Source: Spirochaetota bacterium
Lineage (GTDB): Bacteria; Spirochaetota; Leptospiria; Turneriellales; Turneriellaceae
Direction: 5' to 3'
DNA: 8,357 bases
NCBI GenBank assembly: GCA_029561505.1
Contig: JAKQXK010000625.1
Location: 1 to 8,357, forward strand
Both the position numbers and the translations under genes were made by a program. The notes beneath the pieces were generated by a model. It was given only the letters and a program-made list of their open reading frames with translations, ran no database searches and was not told where the DNA came from. Below are positions 1-6,335 of the stretch, one piece after another (the stretch's first letter is position 1; the number at the start of each line of letters is the position of its first letter).

Positions 1-1
1 C

Positions 2-811
2 GACACCGGGTGCGACGGGCAGCGCCGTTGCCGCAACCGGATAAAGCTGCGGAAAACGCTTATAGCCGTTGAAGTAATAGAGTGACGTATCGACTTTTCC
101 GAAGAGTTGCTTCTGGTAGCGCACGGCGCCCTGAGGCCGCCAGCGGTTGTACGGCGTTTCGTAGCGGTTTGCGTCGGGGTCGTAGATGACGTTGGGGGTA
201 ATCGTCTGCATGCCGACGGTTGTCTGCGGCAGTGCCCCTGAAAAATCGAAGCGGTTGCCGGCGATCGGCAATTTTGCCGGGGTGAAGTAGGGCAGATAGT
301 ACACTTCGAAGGTATGCGGATTTTCATCACCAATGATGAAGCGCGTGCGCAGTGCGGGTTCGCCCACTTTAGGCGCGTCAAAAAAATCGAGCGATTGGTC
401 AGTCTGGTTTAAAATGTCTGAGTGTGCGACCGATTCGACGGTCTTCCATGAAAACACCTGATAGCCAGCGCGCATTTCAAAGCGGCTCGTGACAAAATCA
501 GCGTAGATGTCTTGTGGTAAAAAGCGGCGGCGGTTCTCGTCTTTCACATCAACGACGCCACGCGGGTTCGCTCTGAACTCCCAATACTTACCAGTCTTGA
601 GGTTGAGATCGATTTGCCCATCGAATGTGCCGACGTGAGTGGGCATGTTATCTTTGGGGGCGTCTTTCGGGAAATACCAGTAGTTCATACCGATATTGCC
701 TTTGTAGTTGAGCCTTGTGTTTTCGGAGAACTCAACGCTCTGCGCGTGCGCGCCATTAACCACGGCGGTCACGGCGAGCACGGCGATAATCCTGGACCGT
801 GAGATTTTCAT
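2..811 (-). CDS. Outer-membrane beta-barrel protein, DUF1302-like (partial, C-terminus beyond left edge)
   Basis: The gene begins with ATG at 811 and stays open to the left edge, giving 270 residues without a stop; its C-terminus is outside the window. Residues 1-23 look like a classical signal peptide: basic start MKISRSR, a hydrophobic core, and an A-H-A|Q cleavage site. The mature part alternates polar and aromatic residues as in amphipathic beta strands, with many Tyr, Phe and Trp. Residues 104-138 (ADFVTSRFEMRAGYQ, then FSW, then DILNQTD) resemble the RxGxQ..xW...iNxxD pattern of DUF1302/alginate-export-type barrels, so I infer an outer-membrane barrel or porin-like protein. The substrate is unknown. 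It follows the LolA-like gene on the same strand, and its ribosome binding site AGGGTG (6 bases before ATG at the nearest) lies in the right arm of the palindromic element at 813-860. The coding call is firm; the family is moderate. Confidence 0.8.
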   Translation of the reverse strand, partial: MKISRSRIIAVLAVTAVVNGAHAQSVEFSENTRLNYKGNIGMNYWYFPKDAPKDNMPTHVGTFDGQIDLNLKTGKYWEFRANPRGVVDVKDENRRRFLPQDIYADFVTSRFEMRAGYQVFSWKTVESVAHSDILNQTDQSLDFFDAPKVGEPALRTRFIIGDENPHTFEVYYLPYFTPAKLPIAGNRFDFSGALPQTTVGMQTITPNVIYDPDANRYETPYNRWRPQGAVRYQKQLFGKVDTSLYYFNGYKRFPQLYPVAATALPVAPGV

Positions 812-812
812 C

Positions 813-860
813 GTCACCCTACTGGCCTGTGGTGAGCCTGTCGAACCATCGAAGGGTGAC
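813..860. repeat. 48-base composite palindromic repeat element between two minus-strand genes
   Basis: The whole gap between the LolA-like gene and the barrel gene is a nested inverted repeat. The outer arms are perfect 8-base complements, GTCACCCT (813-820) and AGGGTGAC (853-860). Inside them, TGGT (830-833) faces ACCA (845-848) around GAGCCTGTCGA. From general familiarity, the core GAGCCTGTCGAA and the arms GTCACCCT/AGGGTGAC match a family of short dispersed palindromes found in many unrelated bacterial genomes. I could not search for other copies. On the transcribed minus strand the first base is the last base of the upstream TAG stop, and the last arm supplies the Shine-Dalgarno AGGGTG of the next gene. 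A hairpin would therefore cover that site. Confidence 0.7.
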
Positions 861-1618
861 TACTGCAGACGCTGCAGGTTGCGTTCGGTGAAAAGGTCGT
901 TGCTGAGGCCCGATTTCATCTTGCGGCTTGTGAACTCGAGTACGCTCTTCTTTTTTGTCTGCAGGTTTTCGACGCTGATCTTCTGGCTGCGCCAGGTGCT
1001 GCCATATTGTTTGTGGCCGTCGAAGGTCATGATTTTCAGCAGTGAATTCTTGCGGTCGAAGAAGTCTTGCCTCAGCACGAGATTCGCGTCTTTAGAAATC
1101 CACATTTTGATTTTGGTGTAACCGCTGTTGGCATACGTCGGCGTTTTTTCGAGCACGTAGCAGGGTTTACCCTTGTAGTTGTCATCGGCGAGTTTTGTGT
1201 ACTTGAAGCGGTCGAGCGTGTTGCCGCCGACGTCTTCGTACGTGAACTCGCTGCCCATGAATGAGCCCGTTTTACCTGATGAGGATATTCTTTTGACACG
1301 GCGTAGTTCGGGCAGGTAGAGCCATTGGCTGTCGTCGCCCTTCGGGTCTTGGTGTGTCAAGAGCGACGTGCCGCGCACATCGGCCGGCTCAAGAAACTGA
1401 AACAATTGGTAGTCACGGCTGCCTGCGCGTTCGAGCGTGAAATTCTTGGTTTTGCGCGTCACGACCGAACCGTTGGCGGCTATGAGGCTCATCGTCGATT
1501 CGACGGTTTCGTCACCAAAATTGCGCTGCGTTTTTTCGGCTTTTGCGGCGATGTCATAGGCTTCGTCGCCATAAACGGCAAAAACGGCCATACCAAAGAG
1601 GAGTATCTTTTTAACCAT
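860..1618 (-). CDS. Outer membrane lipoprotein-sorting protein, LolA-like (TP0789 family)
   Basis: A 252-residue exported protein. Residues 1-17 form a short signal peptide (MVKK, hydrophobic core, then YG|DEA). The mature part matches the LolA-like TP0789-type family: FLEPADVRGTSLL at 75-87, QWLYLPELRRVKRI at 98-111, and GSFMGSEFTYEDV at 118-130, in the expected order and spacing. Members are periplasmic half-barrel proteins thought to bind lipid or lipoprotein; in other bacteria they are often encoded near RND/MMPL-type transporters. None is visible here, but the sequence ends one gene downstream. A role in lipid or lipoprotein trafficking to the outer membrane is inferred from family membership, not from demonstrated activity. 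The ATG at 1618 lacks a convincing Shine-Dalgarno. A weak TTGTTG-17-AATAAA promoter-like pair (1655-1627) would give a nearly leaderless transcript. Its TAG stop abuts the palindromic element. Confidence 0.88.
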   Translation of the reverse strand: MVKKILLFGMAVFAVYGDEAYDIAAKAEKTQRNFGDETVESTMSLIAANGSVVTRKTKNFTLERAGSRDYQLFQFLEPADVRGTSLLTHQDPKGDDSQWLYLPELRRVKRISSSGKTGSFMGSEFTYEDVGGNTLDRFKYTKLADDNYKGKPCYVLEKTPTYANSGYTKIKMWISKDANLVLRQDFFDRKNSLLKIMTFDGHKQYGSTWRSQKISVENLQTKKKSVLEFTSRKMKSGLSNDLFTERNLQRLQ

Positions 1619-1727
1619 TTGGTTAATTTATTGCCTGCAGATTTGGCCGCAACAAAAAATAGTGATTTTACCCTCGCGGTTTGATCAGATGTTCATTCGG
1701 CGTGGCAGGTACCTTTTCGCAAACCCA
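1619..1727. other. Intergenic gap between metallophosphoesterase and LolA-like genes
   Basis: These 109 bases separate two minus-strand genes and contain no ORF. I see an AGGTACCT palindrome and a TGATCA site, but no stem-loop followed by a T tract. The T run on the minus strand (near 1654-1660) has no stable hairpin before it, so the two genes may or may not be cotranscribed. The gap is wide enough to hold a promoter for the LolA-like gene; the best candidate, TTGTTG-17-AATAAA, is weak. Confidence 0.4.
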
Positions 1728-2813
1728 TTAATCGGGGCCAAGATCAACGGTTTCGAGCTGATAGCCGCCTGCCGCGTTCGAGTGCAGAATGGCGTAGCGA
1801 ATGCCGACCCCGTCAAACTGTTCGGGTCTGCCGCCGCCGGTACCCACGATCACGTTGCGAATCGCATCGACGTAGAAATCCTGATAGCTGTGAATATGGC
1901 CTGCAAACACGATATCGACGCCGTGGTCGAGTGCCATATTCAAAAAGCGCGCAGCCTGAAAGCGCGAGTTGAAGCTGTTGTTGCGCATGCCCGATTCGTC
2001 GAACGGCGGCACATGCATGAACATCATTTTGAGGCCCGACCCTGATGCGCCCAGTTCGCTCTCGGCGTACCTGAAGATTTCTCGGCTGATGCTTTGGTCG
2101 GCCGAATCAAGCACGAGAAAAAAATCGCCTTTATGCGTGAACGAAAAGTTGGTTGTGCCAAACAGCCGTCGGTAGAAATTCATGTAGCCGTCACGAAAGC
2201 CCTCGTGGTTTCCGTAGGCAGCGTACACCGGGCCCGCGAATTTTTCTGACAACGAAAGCGCCCAGTTGTATTCGTCGCTGTTCGGTTGGTTTATAAAATC
2301 GCCCACGAGTATAAAGAAGTCGAGCGCCCGTGTTTTTGCACTTTCAGCGATGAGCGTCGCGGTGGAATCACGGTAATGCAGGTCGCCGACGACACCGAAG
2401 CGGTAGGCTCCGCCGCCGGTGAAGTTTGCCACGGTTGCGCCGACCGATGCACCTGCCGCAATAGTAACAGCCCATTCGACGACTCCCGGTTTCGGCCCTG
2501 CAGTGACCGTGCCGGTACTTGCAGTCGGCAGGGCGTCATGCCGCATGTTGCTGAGTTTGAACACGAGATTTACGGGGGCGGCGTTGCGCGACAAAAATGA
2601 AACTTCAAGCGTCGGCCTTTGTGCCCGGGCTTCAATCTTGCCGTCGACGAGCGCAACGGGTGCGAACTTTACCTGTATGTCAACGTCGTTCACGGTGATC
2701 TTGCCGACGCTTTGGTTGAGATCAAAACGCTCTTTCTGAGGGTTCACGAGGCACGCCGAAAAAAGCACCGCCGCGAGAGTCACGGCAATGAAATAGAGTT
2801 TTGGTGTTTTCAA
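1728..2813 (-). CDS. Calcineurin-like metallophosphoesterase, predicted lipoprotein
   Basis: A 361-residue protein with the full metallophosphoesterase motif set in order: GDLH (143-146), GD (171-172), GNHE (201-204), H267 in FMHVPP, and GHIH (305-308). These Asp, Asn and His residues would bind a two-metal centre that hydrolyses phosphate esters; the substrate cannot be read from the sequence. The N-terminus has a basic start, a hydrophobic stretch and L-F-S-A-C with Cys21, a relaxed spirochaete-type lipobox, so the enzyme is probably a lipid-anchored envelope protein. Residues 35-135 are beta-rich and may form an Ig-like domain before the catalytic part. The start is TTG at 2813; the next in-frame Met (residue 90) would remove the lipobox. 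TTG overlaps the TGA of the upstream gene by four bases (TTGA), with GGGGG seven bases upstream, so translational coupling is likely. Confidence 0.9.
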   Translation of the reverse strand: MKTPKLYFIAVTLAAVLFSACLVNPQKERFDLNQSVGKITVNDVDIQVKFAPVALVDGKIEARAQRPTLEVSFLSRNAAPVNLVFKLSNMRHDALPTASTGTVTAGPKPGVVEWAVTIAAGASVGATVANFTGGGAYRFGVVGDLHYRDSTATLIAESAKTRALDFFILVGDFINQPNSDEYNWALSLSEKFAGPVYAAYGNHEGFRDGYMNFYRRLFGTTNFSFTHKGDFFLVLDSADQSISREIFRYAESELGASGSGLKMMFMHVPPFDESGMRNNSFNSRFQAARFLNMALDHGVDIVFAGHIHSYQDFYVDAIRNVIVGTGGGRPEQFDGVGIRYAILHSNAAGGYQLETVDLGPD

Positions 2814-3901
2814 AAGTTAACCCCCGCGAGCACAAACAGCCTGTAGCCGCGCCCATGCTCGAAAGTGACGCGCGTGAAAAAATTGCCCAGAAAAACCTCA
2901 GCCTGGTGCACGAACGTACCGCCGAGAATCCAGGCGCCACCGAGAATGTTGTCTTTGCGAAAATTGTAGGCGCTCGAAAGTTCAGTGAAGCGTGTGACGC
3001 GCATGCGCACACCGTGCACCAGAATCAGGTTCGCGAAGTACGCATCGTTCTGAAAGTTCGGCGTCTGCCTCAGATGAATGTATTGCCTGCCGACGCCGAC
3101 TGTCGTGAAGAAGGCTATGCCCCTGAGGCTCTTTCTGAAATAGTCGGTCAGGTGCGCAGGGTATAGTGTGAATTCACCGAGACCGTTGACTGAGGTGAGC
3201 GCAAAACCTTCTGAAGACATCTCGTGCCGCGCTTCGAACGTCGCATAGAGGTCGGCCCATTTGGGCCGCAGCACGCGGTAGCCGGTGTCGAGGCCGAAGT
3301 TCTGGTAGGTGCGTTTGTCTTCGATGTCAAAAAGCCCGCGAACGAAAAAGTTTTCCCGCGCGAACTTGCCGTCGAAGCGGTAGAGCCCGTAAATCTCTGA
3401 TTCTGTATCGTCTTGCTTGATGTAACCCGCGGCGAACCAGGTGCGTTGGTTGGGGTTCACCGGCGTATCGGTAATCATGCTTAACCCCGAGACGCCCAGA
3501 AAGTCGGCTGTCCAGCTGGTGAAAAAATGCGACATGCCGACAAAGCCGATCGTATAGACGCCGGGAACGAGCACTGCCGCGTTGCCGGTGGCAAACGCGG
3601 GCAGGCCGACAGCGAACACCAGAATGATCGAAACCCCCTCGGTGATCATGAGATCGCGCGCCGCTTTATAGTTGCCGGCGGCCAGATGCCCCGAGCCGTG
3701 AAAGACAAGGCCTGGCACGACCGAAGCAATAATTGGCAGCGCGCGCGGCGGTTCGCCCGTATCATCTTTCGTGTGTGGTTCAGCGGCGAGCTGTGGTGGT
3801 GCGATAATGATTTTTGCGTCGCTCTTTGTGTCGGGCCGGGCCGCTAGCAACGGCATCAAAGCGATGAGAAAAAGAACCGCAGCAACCTGACGCATGACCA
3901 T
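2810..3901 (-). CDS. Hypothetical envelope protein: hydrophobic N-terminal region plus predicted outer-membrane barrel
   Basis: A 363-residue protein I cannot assign to a named family. Residues 1-21 look like a signal peptide (hydrophobic run to LLA-A). After a charged Pro-rich linker, residues 54-82 (PIIASVVPG, GSGH, GNYKAAR) resemble the loop found in small membrane proteins of the DUF5683 kind. Hydrophobic stretches follow at about 89-105 and 108-128. From about residue 150 onward the protein alternates aromatic and polar residues with short turns and ends in a C-terminal Phe (GVNF), typical of an outer-membrane barrel. Start ATG 3901 has only a GGA at four bases; ATG 3895 is an alternative. 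A plausible extended -10 promoter lies just upstream. It is coupled to the metallophosphoesterase by a four-base overlap, suggesting the two act in the same envelope process. The gene call is firm and the function unknown. Confidence 0.75.
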   Translation of the reverse strand: MVMRQVAAVLFLIALMPLLAARPDTKSDAKIIIAPPQLAAEPHTKDDTGEPPRALPIIASVVPGLVFHGSGHLAAGNYKAARDLMITEGVSIILVFAVGLPAFATGNAAVLVPGVYTIGFVGMSHFFTSWTADFLGVSGLSMITDTPVNPNQRTWFAAGYIKQDDTESEIYGLYRFDGKFARENFFVRGLFDIEDKRTYQNFGLDTGYRVLRPKWADLYATFEARHEMSSEGFALTSVNGLGEFTLYPAHLTDYFRKSLRGIAFFTTVGVGRQYIHLRQTPNFQNDAYFANLILVHGVRMRVTRFTELSSAYNFRKDNILGGAWILGGTFVHQAEVFLGNFFTRVTFEHGRGYRLFVLAGVNF

Positions 3902-3917
3902 AATTTCCAGAGGTCAC

Positions 3918-3947
3918 AATTTAGCATAACGAAGCGCGGTTGACCAA
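3918..3947 (-). promoter_or_regulatory. Candidate promoter for the minus-strand envelope genes
   Basis: On the minus strand I read TTGGTC (3947-3942), an 18-base spacer, then TAAATT (3923-3918). TAAATT matches four of six -10 positions and is preceded by TGC, an extended -10 element. Initiation about seven bases further on would leave a leader of only about 10 bases before ATG 3901. The -35 match is poor, so confidence is limited. Confidence 0.35.
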
Positions 3948-3968
3948 GAATTAGCCTGCACTTTAGAC
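3940..3968 (+). promoter_or_regulatory. Weak candidate promoter for fpg
   Basis: TTGACC (3940-3945) is a good -35 (five of six). At 16-17 bases spacing the -10 options TTTAGA or TTAGAC are poor. Its -35 overlaps the -35 of the opposing candidate promoter in the sequence GGTTGACCAA, so if both work they would compete for polymerase. Position and divergent gene order favour a promoter somewhere in 3902-4035. Confidence 0.22.
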
Positions 3969-4051
3969 AAAGCCTGGCGGATTATGCCGGTAATGTTTTG
4001 CGTTTACGCAGCAACAGCCGTTTGTTTTGCATTGATGAGGATATCTCACGC

Positions 4052-4855
4052 ATGCCCGAGCTGCCCGAAGTTGAAACCGTACGCCGTTCTCTCACCGGGC
4101 TTATCGGCCAAACACTGCAACGCGTCGAAGTGCCCGACGGCAGGCTGCGCTACCCGGTTAGGCTGCGCCAGTTCGAAATGGCGCTAGGGCAAGAACTCAG
4201 TGCGCTGCGCCGCTTCGGCAAGTATCTGCTGCTCGACTTTGGTGAGTTTTCACTGCTGTTTCATCTGGGTATGACCGGCCGACTGCTGCTGACCGAGCCC
4301 GAGGCCTCGGCATACACGAAAGTTGTGTTTCGCTTTTCAGGCGCGACGTTGTGCTTCATTGACGTGCGGCGGTTCGCGTTCGTGCTCACAGGCGGTGCGG
4401 CGACCAAAGCCTTGCCCCAGGGGGGCGACGCGCTTGAAGTTGCCGACAGGCAGGCGCTGATAGCCCGAATTCGGCAGAGCAGTGCGCCTATTAAGTCGAT
4501 CTTGCTGAACCAGAAGATCATTGCAGGTATCGGCAATATCTACGCTTCAGAAATGCTGTTCGCCGCAGGTATAGCTCCGCAACGCAAGGGAAAGCGCATT
4601 AGTATCGCCGAGGCAGAACGGCTCATCACGGCGGGTGAAAAAGTCTTGCGGCGCGCGATCGACAAAAAGGGCAGCAGCATTTCAGATTTTGTCTATTCGC
4701 TGCCTGGCGAACGCGCCTACAGCAGCGGTGCCTACCAGAAAGAATTTCTCGTCTATAACCGGGCGGGCGAACCCTGCAAAAAATGCGGAGCCCTGATTCA
4801 GAAGACAGTTCTCAGCGGGCGCAGTACGTTCAGCTGCAAGCATTGCCAAAAGTAG
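4052..4855 (+). CDS. mutM: Formamidopyrimidine-DNA glycosylase (Fpg/MutM)
   Basis: A 267-residue base-excision-repair enzyme that removes oxidised purines such as 8-oxoguanine and cleaves the resulting abasic site by beta,delta-elimination. The N-terminus MPELPEVETVRRSL carries the catalytic Pro2 (nucleophile after Met removal) and Glu3. Lys57 (GKYLLLDF) matches the conserved beta-hairpin lysine, and HLGMTGRL at 71-78 and DVRRF at 104-108 are family motifs. The helix-two-turn-helix region is LLNQKIIAGIGNIYASEML at 151-169. The C-terminus holds a CX2C-X16-CX2C zinc finger (C242, C245, C262, C265) with the DNA-contacting Arg257 in GRSTF. I chose ATG 4052, with TGAGG at 4036-4040, over the in-frame ATG at 3998, because the longer form would bury Pro2 behind 18 residues and could not form the Schiff base. 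It is monocistronic and converges with the gene ending at 4931. Length is normal. Confidence 0.97.
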   Translation: MPELPEVETVRRSLTGLIGQTLQRVEVPDGRLRYPVRLRQFEMALGQELSALRRFGKYLLLDFGEFSLLFHLGMTGRLLLTEPEASAYTKVVFRFSGATLCFIDVRRFAFVLTGGAATKALPQGGDALEVADRQALIARIRQSSAPIKSILLNQKIIAGIGNIYASEMLFAAGIAPQRKGKRISIAEAERLITAGEKVLRRAIDKKGSSISDFVYSLPGERAYSSGAYQKEFLVYNRAGEPCKKCGALIQKTVLSGRSTFSCKHCQK

Positions 4856-4885
4856 GGTATCTGGCAGGCTGCGTCGAAACTTCAG

Positions 4886-4917
4886 AAAAAGTAAAAAGCC
4901 TCGTCGTTTAACAAGGC
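4886..4917 (-). terminator. Rho-independent terminator of the helical/FNR-like operon
   Basis: Read on the minus strand, 13 bases after the TGA stop at 4931, there is an eight-pair stem from 4917 to 4898: GCCTTGTT pairs with GACGAGGC, including two T-G wobbles, around an AAAC loop. TTTTTACTTTTT follows directly (4897-4886). On the plus strand the wobbles become A-C mismatches and no T tract follows, so it should end only the minus-strand transcript and not that of fpg. Confidence 0.75.
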
Positions 4918-4930
4918 AAACAACTGCTAA

Positions 4931-5548
4931 TCAGTAATTCGAAAACACGCGCGCAGGGTCGAAGTGCTTCTCTGCGATAATTTCGCGGCAGGTCTGCATC
5001 ATGTCTTTTGAACCGATGATGATGATTGCGGCAAAAGGTGCAAGCTCGAGCGTCTGCAGAACATTTTGCACATGCTGCGGCGCCTCCGACCGGGAATATG
5101 CGCGCAGTTGTCTGACTGGCATCGCCGGCCGCAGGCAGTCGAGGTCGGGTTCAGCCGCTGCGTCGGCAACGCCGTAGAGCAAAGTATCTGCCGCCCGGCC
5201 GAGCTTTTGCCTTTCAATCAGCGCCGGGCGAATCGCCGAGACGCCTGTACCATGCGTCAGAAACAGAAAAGGCCTCACGTCATGAAAATCTGCGGCGAAC
5301 CCCGCACCCTGTGGTGCAGAAAATGTCCAGAGCGCTTCGTCTTGAAAAACCTGGCGCGCTACAAAAAGCAGTTCAGACTCCGTCGGGTGCGAGGCTAATG
5401 CCAGAAAACGGGGTTTGGGGTCACCCTCTGATGCGAGAGTTGCGTATTGCCCGGGCACAAAATTATACTCGCGAGGCCGCTCGAACCGCAGATGCGTATA
5501 ACCTGCGGCATCGGTGATTGTGGCTATTGCCTTTGCCTGGTATTGCAT
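4931..5548 (-). CDS. Ferredoxin-NADP reductase (FNR)-like flavin/NAD(P)-binding protein
   Basis: A compact 205-residue cytoplasmic protein with the FNR module layout. Residues 1-90 are a flavin-binding beta barrel with VPGQYATL (31-38) and PRFLALAS (46-53) at the place of the usual RxYS flavin motif, as in plant FNR-like proteins with FLAIAS. Residues 91-205 are an NAD(P)-binding Rossmann part with THGTGVSAIRPAL (98-110) as the nucleotide loop and IIIIGSKDMM (175-184) near the usual CGP position. The chain ends in Tyr; a C-terminal aromatic stacks on the flavin in plant-type FNRs. No iron-sulfur or haem domain is fused, so the electron partner is separate and unknown. The ATG at 5548 is chosen because GAGG lies four bases upstream and the homology begins there; a 46-residue upstream extension overlaps the previous gene. 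It lies 10 bases after the helical gene, with a terminator downstream. Confidence 0.82.
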   Translation of the reverse strand: MQYQAKAIATITDAAGYTHLRFERPREYNFVPGQYATLASEGDPKPRFLALASHPTESELLFVARQVFQDEALWTFSAPQGAGFAADFHDVRPFLFLTHGTGVSAIRPALIERQKLGRAADTLLYGVADAAAEPDLDCLRPAMPVRQLRAYSRSEAPQHVQNVLQTLELAPFAAIIIIGSKDMMQTCREIIAEKHFDPARVFSNY

Positions 5549-5558
5549 ATTGCCTCGC

Positions 5559-6260
5559 TCAGAGCAGGTGAATGTGTTTTTTATAGATTTTTTCGAGAAA
5601 CTGCGTCTCGTGCCCGCGAACGTACTGCGTGAATTCAAAGAAAATTTCGCGCGATACGGGTTTCGTCGCGGCATAACCTTCTTCAAATACCTTGTAGAGT
5701 TTCAGTGCGCCGACAGTGCGCGCTGCGAGAGAAACCGGTCGCATCACAACCCCCGCCAGCGGATGTTTGCTCAGCTCAAAAAATGATTCGAGGTTTGTGA
5801 CGACCAGCTTCAGCTGTTTCACCCGTGCGTTCATGTCATTTGCCTTGCGGTACAGCGCCGGCAGCTTTTTTAGGTCGACGTGCTCGATACCGTCATGCTT
5901 CACAATATACTTTTTGTCTTTGCGAATCACGTCGGCCATCTGCATGTCAAGCTCGTCGGTTAATTCGTTCAGTAGCAGCAGGTTTTCTATGCGGTCGCGG
6001 CTCTTTTCTGACACCATGCCCTTGAACCGGTTGTAGGTTTTGACTGCGAGTTCGTCGCGTTCGGCTTTGCCTTCGAGCGTATAGATTTTCTCGAAGAAAT
6101 AGTCCGCGAGGTTGCGGGTTTTTTCATCTTGAAAGTACTCGCTATAGGTAAGGTGCGAGCGTCTCACATGTGTGTTGACGATGATCTGGTGGTAGTGGTC
6201 GACCACGCGGGCCACAACCGGGAGCAGAAAAGCCGGGTCAACCGAATAGCCCGCTGGCAA
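5559..6260 (-). CDS. Conserved hypothetical all-helical protein (FFLxxIYG/DUF8198-like)
   Basis: A 233-residue protein with no signal peptide or membrane segment, predicted from its composition to be almost wholly alpha-helical and cytoplasmic. Residues 53-70 (DYFFEKIY, then AERDE) and 93-109 (LLLLNELTDELDMQMAD) resemble a family of uncharacterised bacterial proteins with an FFLxDLYG...RD motif followed by a leucine-rich LTxxLD helix; I hold this match with moderate confidence and no function is known. The start is uncertain. TTG 6260 is the first codon after an in-frame stop (TAG at 6276-6278) and has no good ribosome binding site; GTG at 6215 or 6206 are alternatives, but the segment around residues 16-35 looks like part of the domain. 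It is the first gene of a two-gene operon with the FNR-like protein, and is divergent from the amidase. Confidence 0.72.
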   Translation of the reverse strand: MPAGYSVDPAFLLPVVARVVDHYHQIIVNTHVRRSHLTYSEYFQDEKTRNLADYFFEKIYTLEGKAERDELAVKTYNRFKGMVSEKSRDRIENLLLLNELTDELDMQMADVIRKDKKYIVKHDGIEHVDLKKLPALYRKANDMNARVKQLKLVVTNLESFFELSKHPLAGVVMRPVSLAARTVGALKLYKVFEEGYAATKPVSREIFFEFTQYVRGHETQFLEKIYKKHIHLL

Positions 6261-6335
6261 AACCGGCGCGCTGCCCTAAATCGCTTGGCGCGGTCTCGAA
6301 GCATTCAAATGCGCTTGCAGAAGCTGCAATTGCCC

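Noticed and set aside
708..1121. A 137-codon plus-strand frame across the barrel/LolA-like junction
   Set aside because: It overlaps two well-supported minus-strand genes and the repeat element, with no domain or ribosome binding site.
1627..1655. Promoter-like TTGTTG-17-AATAAA before the LolA-like gene
   Set aside because: Three of six and four of six matches are expected by chance in this AT-rich gap; kept only as a remark.
2286..2846. Several plus-strand frames opposite the metallophosphoesterase gene
   Set aside because: They are antisense to a gene with all five metal-binding motifs and show no protein-like pattern.
1278..4045. The 11-mer GATGAGGATAT occurs near 1278 and near 4034
   Set aside because: One copy is within a coding region and the other is the fpg ribosome-binding area; no flanking similarity, so coincidence is likely.
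4861..4902. Possible plus-strand terminator for fpg using AGGCT and AGCCT
   Set aside because: Only five pairs with a loop of about 25 bases and no T tract following; too weak to call.
5549..5686. A 46-residue N-terminal extension of the FNR-like protein
   Set aside because: It lies within the upstream helical gene on the same strand in another frame, is rich in Arg/Ser/Lys without domain character, and the ATG at 5548 has a well-placed GAGG.
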